Shown piece by piece: positions 51,332-59,939 of a stretch of DNA of 64,000 bases (its first letter is position 1; every line of letters starts with the position of its first letter). The stretch lies in NCBI GenBank assembly GCA_963668115.1, contig OY764147.1, positions 2,790,001-2,854,000 on the forward strand. The letters run 5' to 3'. This DNA comes from Plut-88900 sp963668115 (GTDB lineage: Bacteria; Chloroflexota; Dehalococcoidia; Plut-88900). Under the pieces are notes generated by a model. It did no database searches. It was not told the origin of the DNA and saw only the letters and a program-made list of their open reading frames with translations. Made by a program: the position numbers and the translations under genes.

Positions 51332-52510
51332 CTACTCGCCCCGTCGGGAGACGATGGGGATTTTTACGTAGGGCTGGTTCTTGGAATCGTCAATAGGTCG
51401 GCGCTCCAGGAACGCCGTCCTGCGCTCCATGCACTCCTCGCCTGCAAGGTAGTCCGGAATGTGCTTCTGCACAGGCCCGACCTCCGGCCATATGTGGTCG
51501 TTGTACTCCAGGAAGGATATCTTCTGCATCTGCAGGATCACCGGGCTCACGTTCTTGATAAGCTTGACCCATCGGTCAACCTCGGCCCACAGCCCGTCAG
51601 GCTCTACGACCTTGTTGACCAGGCCCATGTCGAAGGCTTCCTGGGCCGTGTACTGCTGGCAGACCATCCAGATCTCACGGCCTCTCTTTTGACCAACCCG
51701 CCCGGCAAGCTCAGCGACAGTGTGACCCGCTGCGGGGCTCCCGACCCTCGGACCTGTCTGCCCGAACCTCGAGCGCGTCGTGGCGATGGTGAAGTCGGAC
51801 TGGTAAGCTAGGATGTTCCCCGACCCAATGGCATATCCGTCCACTGCAGCGATAACCGGCTGAGGCATCTGCGGTACTATGCTGTGCAGGTCTACCTTGG
51901 CCGTGCCGGAATACATGGCGTTTTCTACGTCCGGGTCATAGGACTGGTCGTTGCCGGTGCAGAAACCGTTGGGCCCCGCCCCCGAGATGACTACCACCCG
52001 TATCGAGTTATCGTCCGCCGCGTCGAGCAATGCAGTGGCGATTTCGTCCATGGTTATGCCCCGCTTGGCGTTATAGGTCTCGGGGCGGTTGATCATAAGC
52101 CAGGCAACGCCGTCATCCTTGTGATAGACGATATCGTTATAGGCATCGGAGTTGATGATCGGGCCCCGGTAGTTAGGGAACTTCTGATCGATCATGTCGA
52201 CCGCGCCGGATGCCACCTGCAACAACTCACCCGCGGAGTAGTCACCCTGCGCGGGCCCCGTGATGGCATCGTTCCTCATCACGGCATCCACTCCGCCTCG
52301 ACCGTTCAGCCACCGGGTGTAGCCCCGCATGAAGTCGTGGACGGCCGGACAGGTGCCGTGGCTGAAATCGATCTGGTTGCCGGACGAGAGATCGTCCACC
52401 GTCACCGAGAAGGCAGCCCTCCCATTCCCGCCAGACTTCAGACTCACGTTGAACCTGACGCCTGCCGGCTGATAATCGTTACTGACCTCAAAATTACAGT
52501 TCGCGGACAT
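51332..52510 (-). CDS. crotonase (enoyl-CoA hydratase/isomerase) with long N-terminal extension
   Basis: 392 aa, about 130 longer than ordinary crotonases. Residues about 125-390 are the crotonase fold, most like the DHNA-CoA synthase group: VAWLMINRPETYNAKRGITMDEI, VISGAGPNGFCTGNDQ as oxyanion loop, and AVDGYAIGSGNILAYQSDFTIA. The first 120 residues (NFEVSNDYQPAGVRFNVSLKSGG, SHGTCPAVHDFMRGYTRWLNGRGG) are not part of any crotonase I know, and resemble a small alpha/beta domain. ATG preceded by GGAGG. Substrate unknown. Confidence 0.85.
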   Translation of the reverse strand: MSANCNFEVSNDYQPAGVRFNVSLKSGGNGRAAFSVTVDDLSSGNQIDFSHGTCPAVHDFMRGYTRWLNGRGGVDAVMRNDAITGPAQGDYSAGELLQVASGAVDMIDQKFPNYRGPIINSDAYNDIVYHKDDGVAWLMINRPETYNAKRGITMDEIATALLDAADDNSIRVVVISGAGPNGFCTGNDQSYDPDVENAMYSGTAKVDLHSIVPQMPQPVIAAVDGYAIGSGNILAYQSDFTIATTRSRFGQTGPRVGSPAAGHTVAELAGRVGQKRGREIWMVCQQYTAQEAFDMGLVNKVVEPDGLWAEVDRWVKLIKNVSPVILQMQKISFLEYNDHIWPEVGPVQKHIPDYLAGEECMERRTAFLERRPIDDSKNQPYVKIPIVSRRGE

Positions 52511-52661
52511 ATTGGGCCACCTCCATTTGTTCAGCTATTGCCCAGGCATTTTCTTCTCGATTGTCGTGCGCGCGATGATACCACACGCACCCGTCAAGAG
52601 GCCCTGTGTTTAAGTCGCACAGGGCCTCAAGAAATGTAGACTGTTCGTGATGCACCGAGGC

Positions 52662-53798
52662 TTACGTCACCTCCACCCCCATCAACCTCGCCGCGGTGCC
52701 TCCGAGGATGTCTGCGCGTTGTTCATTGGTCAAGAAGTCGCAATGGCGTCGGAACTGGTCCAGGCAATGGGTGTAGGTGCAAAATCGAGCCACCATGGGC
52801 ATGTCCGTACCCCAGATAAGCCTGTCGGCCCCGATCCGGTCCACGCACTCCTGCAACGCCGACTCCGTTTCCTTCCACGGGTACTCCCACCTCCGCCCGA
52901 CCTGTATGACGATCACTATCTGCATGTAGCAGTTGCGCGACTGGAACGGCTCCCAGATCTCTTCGGGGAAGACTATTTTCTCCCCTTGCATGAAGGGCAT
53001 CCAGGGAAAGCCGTGCGTAATCATCGCGGTCAGGTGCGGGTAGCGTTCCATCCATCTGATCATGATTCTCTGTTGCTCAATATAGGCGTCGGTCCACGAG
53101 GCCTGGTAGGTGCTGCCTGCCGTGCCCCCGATTAACGTGAAGTAGACAGGCACATTCCGCTCGGCAAGAGCGTCCCAGAAGGGGCGCATGGGACCGCTGT
53201 CCCAGGGTTCATCGTGCCCTTCTTCAACGCCGCCGCTGGGGTTGTAGTAGTAACCGGGGATGAACTGGTACCCGACAACCCCTCCCGCTGCTAGCTCCCG
53301 GTCCAGGGCCTTGATAGCGGCCTCGGGGTCGTTGGGGATGGAGGCCTCTCTGAGATATGCCGTGCGACGGAACCTGTCCGGGAACCGGGTGGTGATGTCC
53401 CTGAGGTAAGCGTTCAGGTGGGTCGGGTGGCCCATGGTTGGATAAGTGTGGAGGACGCCCATGTCGACTCCCGCGTAGTCCATCTCCGCCAGCATAACCT
53501 CAGCTGAGCATTCGAGATTGTGCAGCATGGGCGGGGTGTGCTGCTTCGTGTAAATCTCGCCCTCGTACTCCCAGGCGATGTTGCCGTTGTGACGGGTCCA
53601 ACGAATGTCCCTTAGCTCTCCCGTTTCCGGGTCGACCAGCACCGAGTTGTCAAACTGCTTCCTGTCCCTCACTCTCCAGGGCGGCTGATAGTGGCCCCCG
53701 TACTCCGATTGAAGCATCCGCATCTTTTCGGCAAGGGTATCGTAGCCCTGGGGTAGGTCCATCTGGGGGAAGCAGTAGTTGTGGCCGTCTATGATCAT
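52662..53798 (-). CDS. amidohydrolase 2 family protein
   Basis: 378 aa TIM-barrel hydrolase or decarboxylase of the ACMSD-like family. MIIDGHNYCFPQMDLPQGY at the start (D-G-H in the place of H-x-H), AMITHGFPWMPFMQGEK with another His, and LIWGTDMPMVARFCTYTHCLDQ with the final Asp. It is more distant from the two amidohydrolases at 47063 and 62690 than they are from each other. Upstream on the same strand is an Ldh2-type dehydrogenase, downstream the crotonase. Confidence 0.85.
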   Translation of the reverse strand: MIIDGHNYCFPQMDLPQGYDTLAEKMRMLQSEYGGHYQPPWRVRDRKQFDNSVLVDPETGELRDIRWTRHNGNIAWEYEGEIYTKQHTPPMLHNLECSAEVMLAEMDYAGVDMGVLHTYPTMGHPTHLNAYLRDITTRFPDRFRRTAYLREASIPNDPEAAIKALDRELAAGGVVGYQFIPGYYYNPSGGVEEGHDEPWDSGPMRPFWDALAERNVPVYFTLIGGTAGSTYQASWTDAYIEQQRIMIRWMERYPHLTAMITHGFPWMPFMQGEKIVFPEEIWEPFQSRNCYMQIVIVIQVGRRWEYPWKETESALQECVDRIGADRLIWGTDMPMVARFCTYTHCLDQFRRHCDFLTNEQRADILGGTAARLMGVEVT

Positions 53799-53871
53799 CT
53801 TTGCCCTCCGATATGCGAATGCGTCCGGGTGGTCGTTAGTCTACAAATTGGGACAATCATCGGGGTGTAGA

Positions 53872-54939
53872 TTAATCCGGTATGCCGGGCAGCTTATCCC
53901 CAATTCCCAACCGGTCTATAGTCGCCCGCACCCGAGACCACGTAGCGTCTTCCACTGCCACACCATTCTTTTGTCGCTCACGTCGGGTGCACTCCTCCTT
54001 CTCCCCGGGATAGAGAATTTCCTCGAACCCCGACATCAACGGCGTGTCCTTCACATACCCAACGGTCCAGTCCACATCCTTCGCTAACTCATCAGCCTTC
54101 CTCAGTTTGCTTATGTCGATCACTATGATCGTAGAGTCCCCCACCGACCTCCCCTCCCCCTCGAATGAAATGGGAGAGCCTTGCCCCAGCGTTCTTCCCA
54201 GCAAGAACATGAACATGCTCAGGGCGAAACCCTTGTGCCCCGTGCTCAACCCCCCCAGCGGAAGTATCGTGCCCCCATCGAAGTAGTCTTCCGGGTCACT
54301 GCTGGGCCGACCCTCTGAGTCCAGCAGCCATTCCCCCGGCAGCGATTTCGACCGGGCCTGGTACACCCTAACCTTCCCCACCGCCGTCTCCGAGGTAGCA
54401 AAGTCCAGCAGGATCACCCGACCCCCCGAGTGCGGAAAAGCCATCGAAAACGGGTTCGTCCCCAACCGGCCCTTGGTGCCTCCATAGGGCGCCACACCGT
54501 AGTCGTTGTCCAGCTGGTTTCCCCCGAACATGATCGCCGCCATACCTGCCCTCGCCGCCATCTCTGGGTAAGTCCCGAACCGCCCCGAGTGCGCGATATT
54601 ACACATCGTTACCATCCCTATCCCGTACTCCCGGGCCAGCCGGATAGCCGTCTCCGTGGCGAATTTCGCTCCGACCTGCCCAAATACTCCTTGGCCGTCA
54701 ACGCTCGCTACAGCTTTATTCTCATAGGCAATTGTCGGCTCCGCCCGAGGGTCCACCCGACCCTCCTCTATCCTCTGAACATAATCCGGGATGCGGATAA
54801 GGCCGTGGGAGTCGTGCCCCGTAAGATTAGCGTCGGCGAGGTGGACGGCGACGGTGTCGGCCGTATCCTCCGTGGCCCCTGCCGCGACCAGTATCTCGTA
54901 CACCACGTCCCTTAGCTGTTGGGCGGTCAGTATTGGCAT
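53872..54939 (-). CDS. Ldh2/malate-lactate-type NAD(P)-dependent dehydrogenase
   Basis: 355 aa starting at ATG 54939; a longer frame to 54993 has no site. Belongs to the L-sulfolactate/malate/ureidoglycolate dehydrogenase family: HLADANLTGHDSHGLIRIPDYV with the catalytic His, TMCNIAHSGRFGTYPEMAARAGM, GTKGRLGTNPFSMAFPHSGG and LLDFATSETAVGKVRV. Oxidises a 2-hydroxy acid or reduces a 2-keto acid. The exact substrate cannot be told. 73 bases upstream of the amidohydrolase gene on the same strand. Confidence 0.9.
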   Translation of the reverse strand: MPILTAQQLRDVVYEILVAAGATEDTADTVAVHLADANLTGHDSHGLIRIPDYVQRIEEGRVDPRAEPTIAYENKAVASVDGQGVFGQVGAKFATETAIRLAREYGIGMVTMCNIAHSGRFGTYPEMAARAGMAAIMFGGNQLDNDYGVAPYGGTKGRLGTNPFSMAFPHSGGRVILLDFATSETAVGKVRVYQARSKSLPGEWLLDSEGRPSSDPEDYFDGGTILPLGGLSTGHKGFALSMFMFLLGRTLGQGSPISFEGEGRSVGDSTIIVIDISKLRKADELAKDVDWTVGYVKDTPLMSGFEEILYPGEKEECTRRERQKNGVAVEDATWSRVRATIDRLGIGDKLPGIPD

Positions 54940-55073
54940 AGATGGCGCTCCGGTTTCTCTGTTGTTAGTAGATGGTATTGTACACGCCACCACCCCCGAC
55001 CCCCCGAAATTGAGTAGAATGCCCCTGGCATTAGGCTATAAACAATGACCACCCGTTCCCCAGGAGGTGTCCA

Positions 55074-55682
55074 GTGAACAGCGAAGAGAAGCTAACCATG
55101 TCGCTGGGAGAGGCCATGTTCTCCCAGAGAGCCATAAGGCGATTCAAACCCGACCCCATCCCCGACGAAGCAATCCATATCGTCCTCGAAGCCGCTACCA
55201 AGGCGCCTAACGGCTCCAACCTCCAGCCCTGGCGCTTCATCGTCGTCCGGGACGGCCACCTTAAAGAGAAATTCGCCAAGCTCTACCACGAGGCATGGTG
55301 GGCCAAGCGTCGGGACCAGGGCATCTTTCCGAAGGACATCCCTCCGGGCAAGGGCACCATCCAATCCGCTAGAAGACTTGCCGACGAGATTGGCGACGCT
55401 CCTGTTATCGTGCTGGTATGCGCCACTTCCCGCGACGTAGGTTCCATGGCGTCGGTCATACCCGCAGCGCAGAACTTATTGCTCGCGGCAAGGGGGCAGG
55501 GGATAGGCGGGGTGCTTACAACCCTTCACCCGGATGTCGACAAGCGTGTCCACAAGCTCTTCAACATGCCGGACGAGGCCCAGGTCGTTTACTGCATCCC
55601 CCTCGGCTATCCTCGAGGCCGCTTCGGCCCGACCCAACGAAAGCCGCTTTCCGAGGTGGTTGCGTACGACGGATGGGCCTAG
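55074..55682 (+). CDS. nitroreductase-family flavoprotein
   Basis: 202 aa. FMN-dependent fold: SLGEAMFSQRAIRRFKPDPIPDEAI (the R-x-x-R phosphate site), EAATKAPNGSNLQPWRFIVV, and ASVIPAAQNLLLAARGQGIGGVLTT. GTG start behind CAGGAGGTG. Family members reduce nitro groups, quinones, enones or dehalogenate; this one is unassigned. A small 6-bp hairpin (AATGCC / GGCATT at 55018-55032) lies upstream. Confidence 0.9.
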   Translation: MNSEEKLTMSLGEAMFSQRAIRRFKPDPIPDEAIHIVLEAATKAPNGSNLQPWRFIVVRDGHLKEKFAKLYHEAWWAKRRDQGIFPKDIPPGKGTIQSARRLADEIGDAPVIVLVCATSRDVGSMASVIPAAQNLLLAARGQGIGGVLTTLHPDVDKRVHKLFNMPDEAQVVYCIPLGYPRGRFGPTQRKPLSEVVAYDGWA

Positions 55683-55741
55683 CGCTCAGATAATGTAGGC
55701 CAAGCGCCGAAGGGAAGGGGAAGGCAGGTTATTGAAATAGA

Positions 55742-56662
55742 TCAGGAGGCGGGAGCGGGAGTGACCTCAGCCTCGTCGGCGGCTATGGCTCCATTGAGGG
55801 CGGCAATGGCCACCTCTATCTGGTCGTCATCCGGCCTCCGAGTCGTCAACATCTGCAATAATAGCCCGGGCCCGAGCAGCACCTTCAACAGCCGGTTACC
55901 GGCGTACCGACCGTGAATCCTCAGCACCTCGTAGGAGATGCCGGCTATTACGGGCAGCAGGGCTATCCGGGACACGACCCTTATCCACAACGGCGGGTGG
56001 CCGAGGGCAAGGAATACGAGAATCGCAATCAGCACCACCAGCAGCAGGAATGCCGTGCCGCATCTCGGGTGGAGGGTGGTGTACTTGCGCACGTTGTCGA
56101 CACTCAACTCCTCTTCATGCTCCATCGCGTGGATCGACATGTGCTCCGCGCCGTGATAGGCAAACACGCGCTGGATGTCCTTCATCCTGCCTATTAGCAG
56201 GATGTACCCCAAGAACAACCCCAGGCGTACGGCGCCCTCAATCACGTTCAGCACCGCCGCCGAGCTTATCCGGTCGTCCAGCCACTCGTTCAGAAACACC
56301 GGCCCGACAAAGAACACCGCAATCCCGAACGCCAGCCCGACGGCCAAGGTAGCCCACAACATGAACCCGGTACCTGAGCCCGCCTCGACTTTCTTCCCGT
56401 CTTCATCCTCGGCCTCGTCAATCGCCACCTGCGCCGAGTACATCAGCGCCCGGGTCCCGATGACCATCACCTCCAGCAGGGTTATGAACCCTCTTACGAA
56501 TGGCACCTTCTTCAGCGTGCCGGTGAAAAGCCCCTGAATCGGGTCGGTCTTGAGCTGGATTTCGTTATCCGGGCGGCGCACCGCAATGGCGATGTTGCTC
56601 TTCCCCCGGATCATCACCCCTTCGATAACCGCCTGGCCGCCGTATGGGACCCGCTTTGCCAA
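55742..56662 (-). CDS. DUF1385 membrane protein (YqhQ-like)
   Basis: 306 aa. It begins KRVPYGGQAVIEGVMIRGKSNIAIAVRRPD, the hallmark DUF1385 N-terminus, then membrane helices and AYHGAEHMSIHAMEHEEELSVDNVRKYTTLHPRCGTAFLL in the middle, a conserved His-rich loop that may bind metal. Often found beside rpmE and prfA in Gram-positive bacteria and Chloroflexota, as here. TTG start. Function not settled. Confidence 0.92.
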   Translation of the reverse strand: MAKRVPYGGQAVIEGVMIRGKSNIAIAVRRPDNEIQLKTDPIQGLFTGTLKKVPFVRGFITLLEVMVIGTRALMYSAQVAIDEAEDEDGKKVEAGSGTGFMLWATLAVGLAFGIAVFFVGPVFLNEWLDDRISSAAVLNVIEGAVRLGLFLGYILLIGRMKDIQRVFAYHGAEHMSIHAMEHEEELSVDNVRKYTTLHPRCGTAFLLLVVLIAILVFLALGHPPLWIRVVSRIALLPVIAGISYEVLRIHGRYAGNRLLKVLLGPGLLLQMLTTRRPDDDQIEVAIAALNGAIAADEAEVTPAPAS

Positions 56663-56726
56663 GATTTCTCCTTAAATCAAAAGAGGGAGCACGCTAGCTC
56701 CCTCAAGTGGCCGGTCAGAACCGATT

Positions 56727-56930
56727 TTACTTGATTCCGTACCTTCTCTTGAACTGCTCCACCCGACCTCCGCTGTCCACTATCCGCTGCTGGCCCGTGA
56801 AGAACGGATGACACTTGCTGCAAAGCTCCAGCCGGATTTCGGGCATCGTAGATCCCGTCTCAAAAGTAGTGCCGCAGCTTCCGCAGGTCACGGTGCAGCG
56901 CTGGTAGGTCGGGTGAATCTCTGTCTTCAT
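56727..56930 (-). CDS. rpmE: 50S ribosomal protein L31
   Basis: 67 aa. Zinc-ribbon form: CTVTCGSCGTTFETGST followed by LCSKCHPFFTGQQRI, with the C-x-x-C pairs kept. First residues MKTEIHPTYQ are typical. Lies with rpmA, rplU and the DUF1385 gene, a common cluster. Confidence 0.97.
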   Translation of the reverse strand: MKTEIHPTYQRCTVTCGSCGTTFETGSTMPEIRLELCSKCHPFFTGQQRIVDSGGRVEQFKRRYGIK

Positions 56931-56942
56931 GATGCGTCTTGG

Positions 56943-57197
56943 CTAGGCCGGCGCTATGCTGACCTTTTTCCGGTACTTCGAGTGTCTCTGGAACTCCACC
57001 CGGCCATCCATTAGCGCAAACAGCGTGTGGTCTCTCCCGACTCCCACGTTATCTCCCGGATGGATCTTGGTGCCCCTTTGTCGGACTATGATTGAACCCG
57101 CGGTAACGAGTTCTCCACCGTAACGTTTGACCCCAAGCCTCTGGCCCTGGCTGTCCCGGCCGTTTCTGCTGCTGCCGCCGCCCTTCTTGTGAGCCAT
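56943..57197 (-). CDS. rpmA: 50S ribosomal protein L27
   Basis: 84 aa. MAHKKGGGSSRNGRDSQGQRLGVK is the L27 start at the peptidyl-transferase centre; no N-terminal cleavage extension is present. Its ATG overlaps the rplU stop by one base (TAATG), so the two are coupled. Confidence 0.98.
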   Translation of the reverse strand: MAHKKGGGSSRNGRDSQGQRLGVKRYGGELVTAGSIIVRQRGTKIHPGDNVGVGRDHTLFALMDGRVEFQRHSKYRKKVSIAPA

Positions 57198-57577
57198 TAT
57201 TCTGCGCCTTCACTCTTCGCCGGCTGCTTTGCCCTCGATCTTCGGGCCCGACCGACGTTTATTCCTTCTATCGATATCTTCGTGTGGTCCTGCCGGTGTC
57301 CCGTCTTACGTCGGTACCGTATCTTGGACTTGTACTTGAAGACTATCACCTTCTTGTCCCGACCCTGCTCCAGCACCCGGGCCTTCACCTTAGCCCCCGA
57401 CACCGTCGGAGCCCCGACTCTGACCTTCCCGCCCTTCGACACCAGGAGCACGTCATCGAACTCGACCGGGCTCCCCGGCTCCAGGGGCAGCTTGTCCAAA
57501 ACGACGGTGTCTCCCACCGACGCCCTGTACTGCCGGCTCCCCGACTGGAAGATTGCGTAGTCCTTAATCTCGCTCAC
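57197..57577 (-). CDS. rplU: 50S ribosomal protein L21
   Basis: 126 aa. DYAIFQSGSRQYRASVGDTVVLDKLPLEPGS at the start and VIVFKYKSKIRYRRKTGHRQDHTKISIEGI near the end are standard L21. Slightly long tail (ARRSRAKQPAKSEGAE). GTG start. First gene of rplU-rpmA-rpmE. Confidence 0.97.
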   Translation of the reverse strand: MSEIKDYAIFQSGSRQYRASVGDTVVLDKLPLEPGSPVEFDDVLLVSKGGKVRVGAPTVSGAKVKARVLEQGRDKKVIVFKYKSKIRYRRKTGHRQDHTKISIEGINVGRARRSRAKQPAKSEGAE

Positions 57578-57715
57578 AACCCTCGAAGTTTAATTCAATA
57601 TCCGGCACTCTGTCAAAGCGAGACTTTTGCAGGGGGAGGTGCATGATGGATGGCTGTCATAGTTTAGGCGCGTTCTCTTGCTAGACAGCAACCGCAAACC
57701 GAGGACCCGCAGCAG

Positions 57716-58642
57716 CTACCCACTTTGGCAGTAGGCAGCAACAGGCTTGTATGCCTCCGCAAACCCTAGCACTGCAAAGGTATGCGTCCTATCCCCTGAT
57801 TCCCAATCAGCAAACACCTCCACATTACGAGCGCCATTGAGCATGGCATCAATAAGAATGTCCCTTGTTTTGTATGGAGCAAACAACGACTCTCTTTCAG
57901 AGTCGTACTCGCCTGGCTGCCAATACTCCAGTGTTTCAGCACCGCCATCTATCTTGTAGGAGACCTGCCTTGGGTTTGATTCTGCACCGTAAGGCCGACG
58001 TATTCTCAGGTAAGGGTTGTAGACGACATAAAGCTCTATGCGATGCTCGCCATCCACGATCTGACAATCCACGTGAAGCAAACCGTTGGACAGATACCCG
58101 CTTGACGGCAGGGCAATTCGGGGTGCATCACCTTCCTCGTCATAACCGAGGTTTAGTATGTCCTGCCATGTGTACCACTTGCCTGTAGTAGGTTGTGGTG
58201 TCGGGCTGGGCGTGGGCGTTGCCGTAGGTAACGGAGTGGCTGTGGGTACGGGCGTGGACGTGGGCTGCGGTGTCGGCGTGGGTAAGGGGGTAGCTGTAGG
58301 TACAGGTGTGGATGTGGGCTGCGGTGTCGGCGTGGGTAAGGGGGTAGCTGTAGGTACAGGTGTGGATGTGGGTTGCGGTGTCGGCATGGGTACAGGCGTG
58401 GATGTACGCAAGGATGTTGGGGTGGGAACGGGGGTTGCGCTCGGCTTAGGTGTAGGAGTAGAAACAGGAACTGAGGTGGCCGTTGCAGCGGGTGTGGATG
58501 TGGGCGTGGGGGCAGGAATGGAGGTAGGGCTGGGTTTGACTGTTGGAGTCGCTGAAGGTGAAGGGGTGTCAATAGCAACAGGAGCGGAACACGCCAGGAC
58601 TAGGGTTGCTATTGCGGCAACTGCCAAAAGCATAAGTTTCAT
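57716..58642 (-). CDS. Pro/Thr-linker lipoprotein
   Basis: 308 aa. Lipobox LVLACSAP at about residue 18, then a 130-residue linker made of TP/PT repeats with a near-perfect 18-residue unit (STPVPTATPLPTPTPQPT), then a globular domain (about 165-308) with WYTWQDILNLGYDEEGDAPRIALP and VSYKIDGGAETLEYW, of no family I know. GAGGAG site before ATG. The domain looks like a beta-rich extracytoplasmic module. Expected to be anchored to the membrane with the linker spanning the envelope. Confidence 0.8.
   Translation of the reverse strand: MKLMLLAVAAIATLVLACSAPVAIDTPSPSATPTVKPSPTSIPAPTPTSTPAATATSVPVSTPTPKPSATPVPTPTSLRTSTPVPMPTPQPTSTPVPTATPLPTPTPQPTSTPVPTATPLPTPTPQPTSTPVPTATPLPTATPTPSPTPQPTTGKWYTWQDILNLGYDEEGDAPRIALPSSGYLSNGLLHVDCQIVDGEHRIELYVVYNPYLRIRRPYGAESNPRQVSYKIDGGAETLEYWQPGEYDSERESLFAPYKTRDILIDAMLNGARNVEVFADWESGDRTHTFAVLGFAEAYKPVAAYCQSG
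58206..58400. repeat. 54-bp tandem repeat in lipoprotein linker
   Basis: Three nearly exact 54-base units (18 codons each), for example GGTAAGGGGGTAGCTGTAGG repeated at about 58280 and 58334. Likely to change copy number by slippage or recombination. Confidence 0.8.
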
Positions 58643-58713
58643 ATCGCGGTCTCCTCTCGTGGTGCGCCCGACTAGCGCAACTCACAAGGGAGGACACGAC
58701 AGGAAACTTGGGC

Positions 58714-58985
58714 TGCGTAGACAGGTGCGGGATGTTGTAGCGTCACTAGAGTATGCAGGACGCAACGTCACGTCAACCGATGTTCCTTTTTGGGCGTGCC
58801 GAGCCGCAGAGGAGTGAAAGGAGGTTGGACGCAAAAAGGTGCTCCCTTGGGCCGAGGGGCTTAGGTTGTCGCTACAACATCCCGTACCCACCTACGCGAC
58901 CACAAGGGAGCAGGTAAAACCTGCCCCTGAGAAGTAGGTGAGTTGTAGCCCGGTGATGGGGCATGGGATGTTGTAGCACGCTCGA
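58714..58985. repeat. inverted and direct copies of a GGGATGTTGTAGC element
   Basis: The 13-mer GGGATGTTGTAGC occurs at about 58728 and 58970 in direct orientation and inverted at about 58870-58882. The first and the inverted copy share about 28 bases (GCGTAG...GGGATGTTGTAGCG). A CACAAGGGAG string occurs at about 58682 and 58901. This resembles decayed ends of a small mobile element. No gene is seen in 58643-59098. Confidence 0.55.
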
Positions 58986-59098
58986 ATATAAGAAGGCGGT
59001 GTAAGTTTGTCAATAATGCGCCTTGCCCGGAGGGAACACGCATTGACCGTATCGAGCGTCCTGCATAGCATGGACTTCATCAGCAACAGGAGAAAGTG

Positions 59099-59284
59099 AT
59101 GAAGTACGTGTGGGGCGCAGCGTTCATCTGCGCTCTTTTAAGCCTCGTAACCGGCGTGGGCGTGATTCTGCTCTTAGCCCTGAGCGGCGAGAGCTACACC
59201 GCGTACAGCTTCCAGTGCGTGATCGCTCTGGCGGTCATGGTCTTTGCGTGGACCATGCGGCGTAAATACCGGAAGGAGATTTAG
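59099..59284 (+). CDS. small two-helix membrane protein
   Basis: 61 aa. Two hydrophobic segments (about 5-29 and 35-52) and a basic tail (RRKYRKEI). ATG at 59099 has AGGAG six bases upstream; a GTG three bases earlier is possible. No family. Followed by another small gene two bases after its stop, so the two form an operon of phage- or element-like small genes. Confidence 0.6.
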   Translation: MKYVWGAAFICALLSLVTGVGVILLLALSGESYTAYSFQCVIALAVMVFAWTMRRKYRKEI

Positions 59285-59286
59285 CA

Positions 59287-59706
59287 GTGCCAGAAGAAGA
59301 ACAAACCCAGTGCTGGAATGTGGTGTACGTGAAGGAGTCGTACTTCGACCCCGAGAGCCTACTGGTGGGCACCTACCGAACAGAGAAGGAAGCTAACGAA
59401 GCAGTGGAAAGGGAAAAGGTCGAATGGCCTGACCTTGGCGTGGTGGACGAATATAACCGCAGCTATATAGAGGTGAGGCGCGACAGGCTGACCGATGGAA
59501 CATGCTGGATACCGCAAGCTGTATGGCTGGTGTGGTGCTGCACGACAAAGGGCTACGTTGAAGCCGAGGAGTTGCTAGGTGTCTACACCTCGGAAGCACT
59601 GGCCCATGAGCAGGCAGAAAAGCATGGGGAGTTCGTGGCGAGAAACCCGGCCCACGCTGTCCGCGAGTGCAACGTGGTAATCGCGTCGCGGCCGCTCGAT
59701 CAGTAA
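59287..59706 (+). CDS. unrecognised protein with internal duplication
   Basis: 139 aa, GTG start two bases after the previous stop with AAGGAG overlapping it. The protein is two similar halves: WNVVYVKESYFDPESLLVGTYRTEKEANEAVEREK and VWLVWCCTTKGYVEAEELLGVYTSEALAHEQAEK. Each has the pattern of a strand, a turn, 'LLG-x-Y-T/R-[ST]-E' and an acidic helix, as in small domains common in phages (DUF7336-like; tentative). No catalytic residues visible. Likely part of an acquired small operon. Confidence 0.65.
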   Translation: MPEEEQTQCWNVVYVKESYFDPESLLVGTYRTEKEANEAVEREKVEWPDLGVVDEYNRSYIEVRRDRLTDGTCWIPQAVWLVWCCTTKGYVEAEELLGVYTSEALAHEQAEKHGEFVARNPAHAVRECNVVIASRPLDQ

Positions 59707-59769
59707 CGAAATGCACCCGTCGTTAGGGGCCGTTGGTTTAGGAAAGTGAGGCAGCTCATGCTTAAGACG

Positions 59770-59807
59770 CCGCAGGGTGGGCAGAACAACCTTTGCCCGC
59801 CCTGCGG
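59770..59807 (+). terminator. terminator-like hairpin
   Basis: 14-bp stem (CCGCAGGGTGGGCA against TGCCCGCCCTGCGG with one G-T pair), 10-base loop, then TTCC. It ends the small two-gene operon. Confidence 0.55.
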
Positions 59808-59861
59808 TTCCGTACTGCTAGCTAGGGGTGGTAACTGTCATATAATCGCCTTTGCATAGCT

Positions 59862-59893
59862 GTCATCCCGAGGCTCCGCGAGGAATCTGGGCA
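59862..59893. repeat. intergenic hairpin repeat, copy 10 (opposite orientation)
   Basis: GTCATCCCGAGGCTCCGCGAGGAATCTGGG, the reverse complement of the family at 13890 and 22358. Located beyond the stop of the acetyl-CoA hydrolase gene. Confidence 0.6.
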
Positions 59894-59939
59894 GGGGCCG
59901 TCCAATGTGTTCCACGATGAGTAGCTGCGTAAGGCCCAC

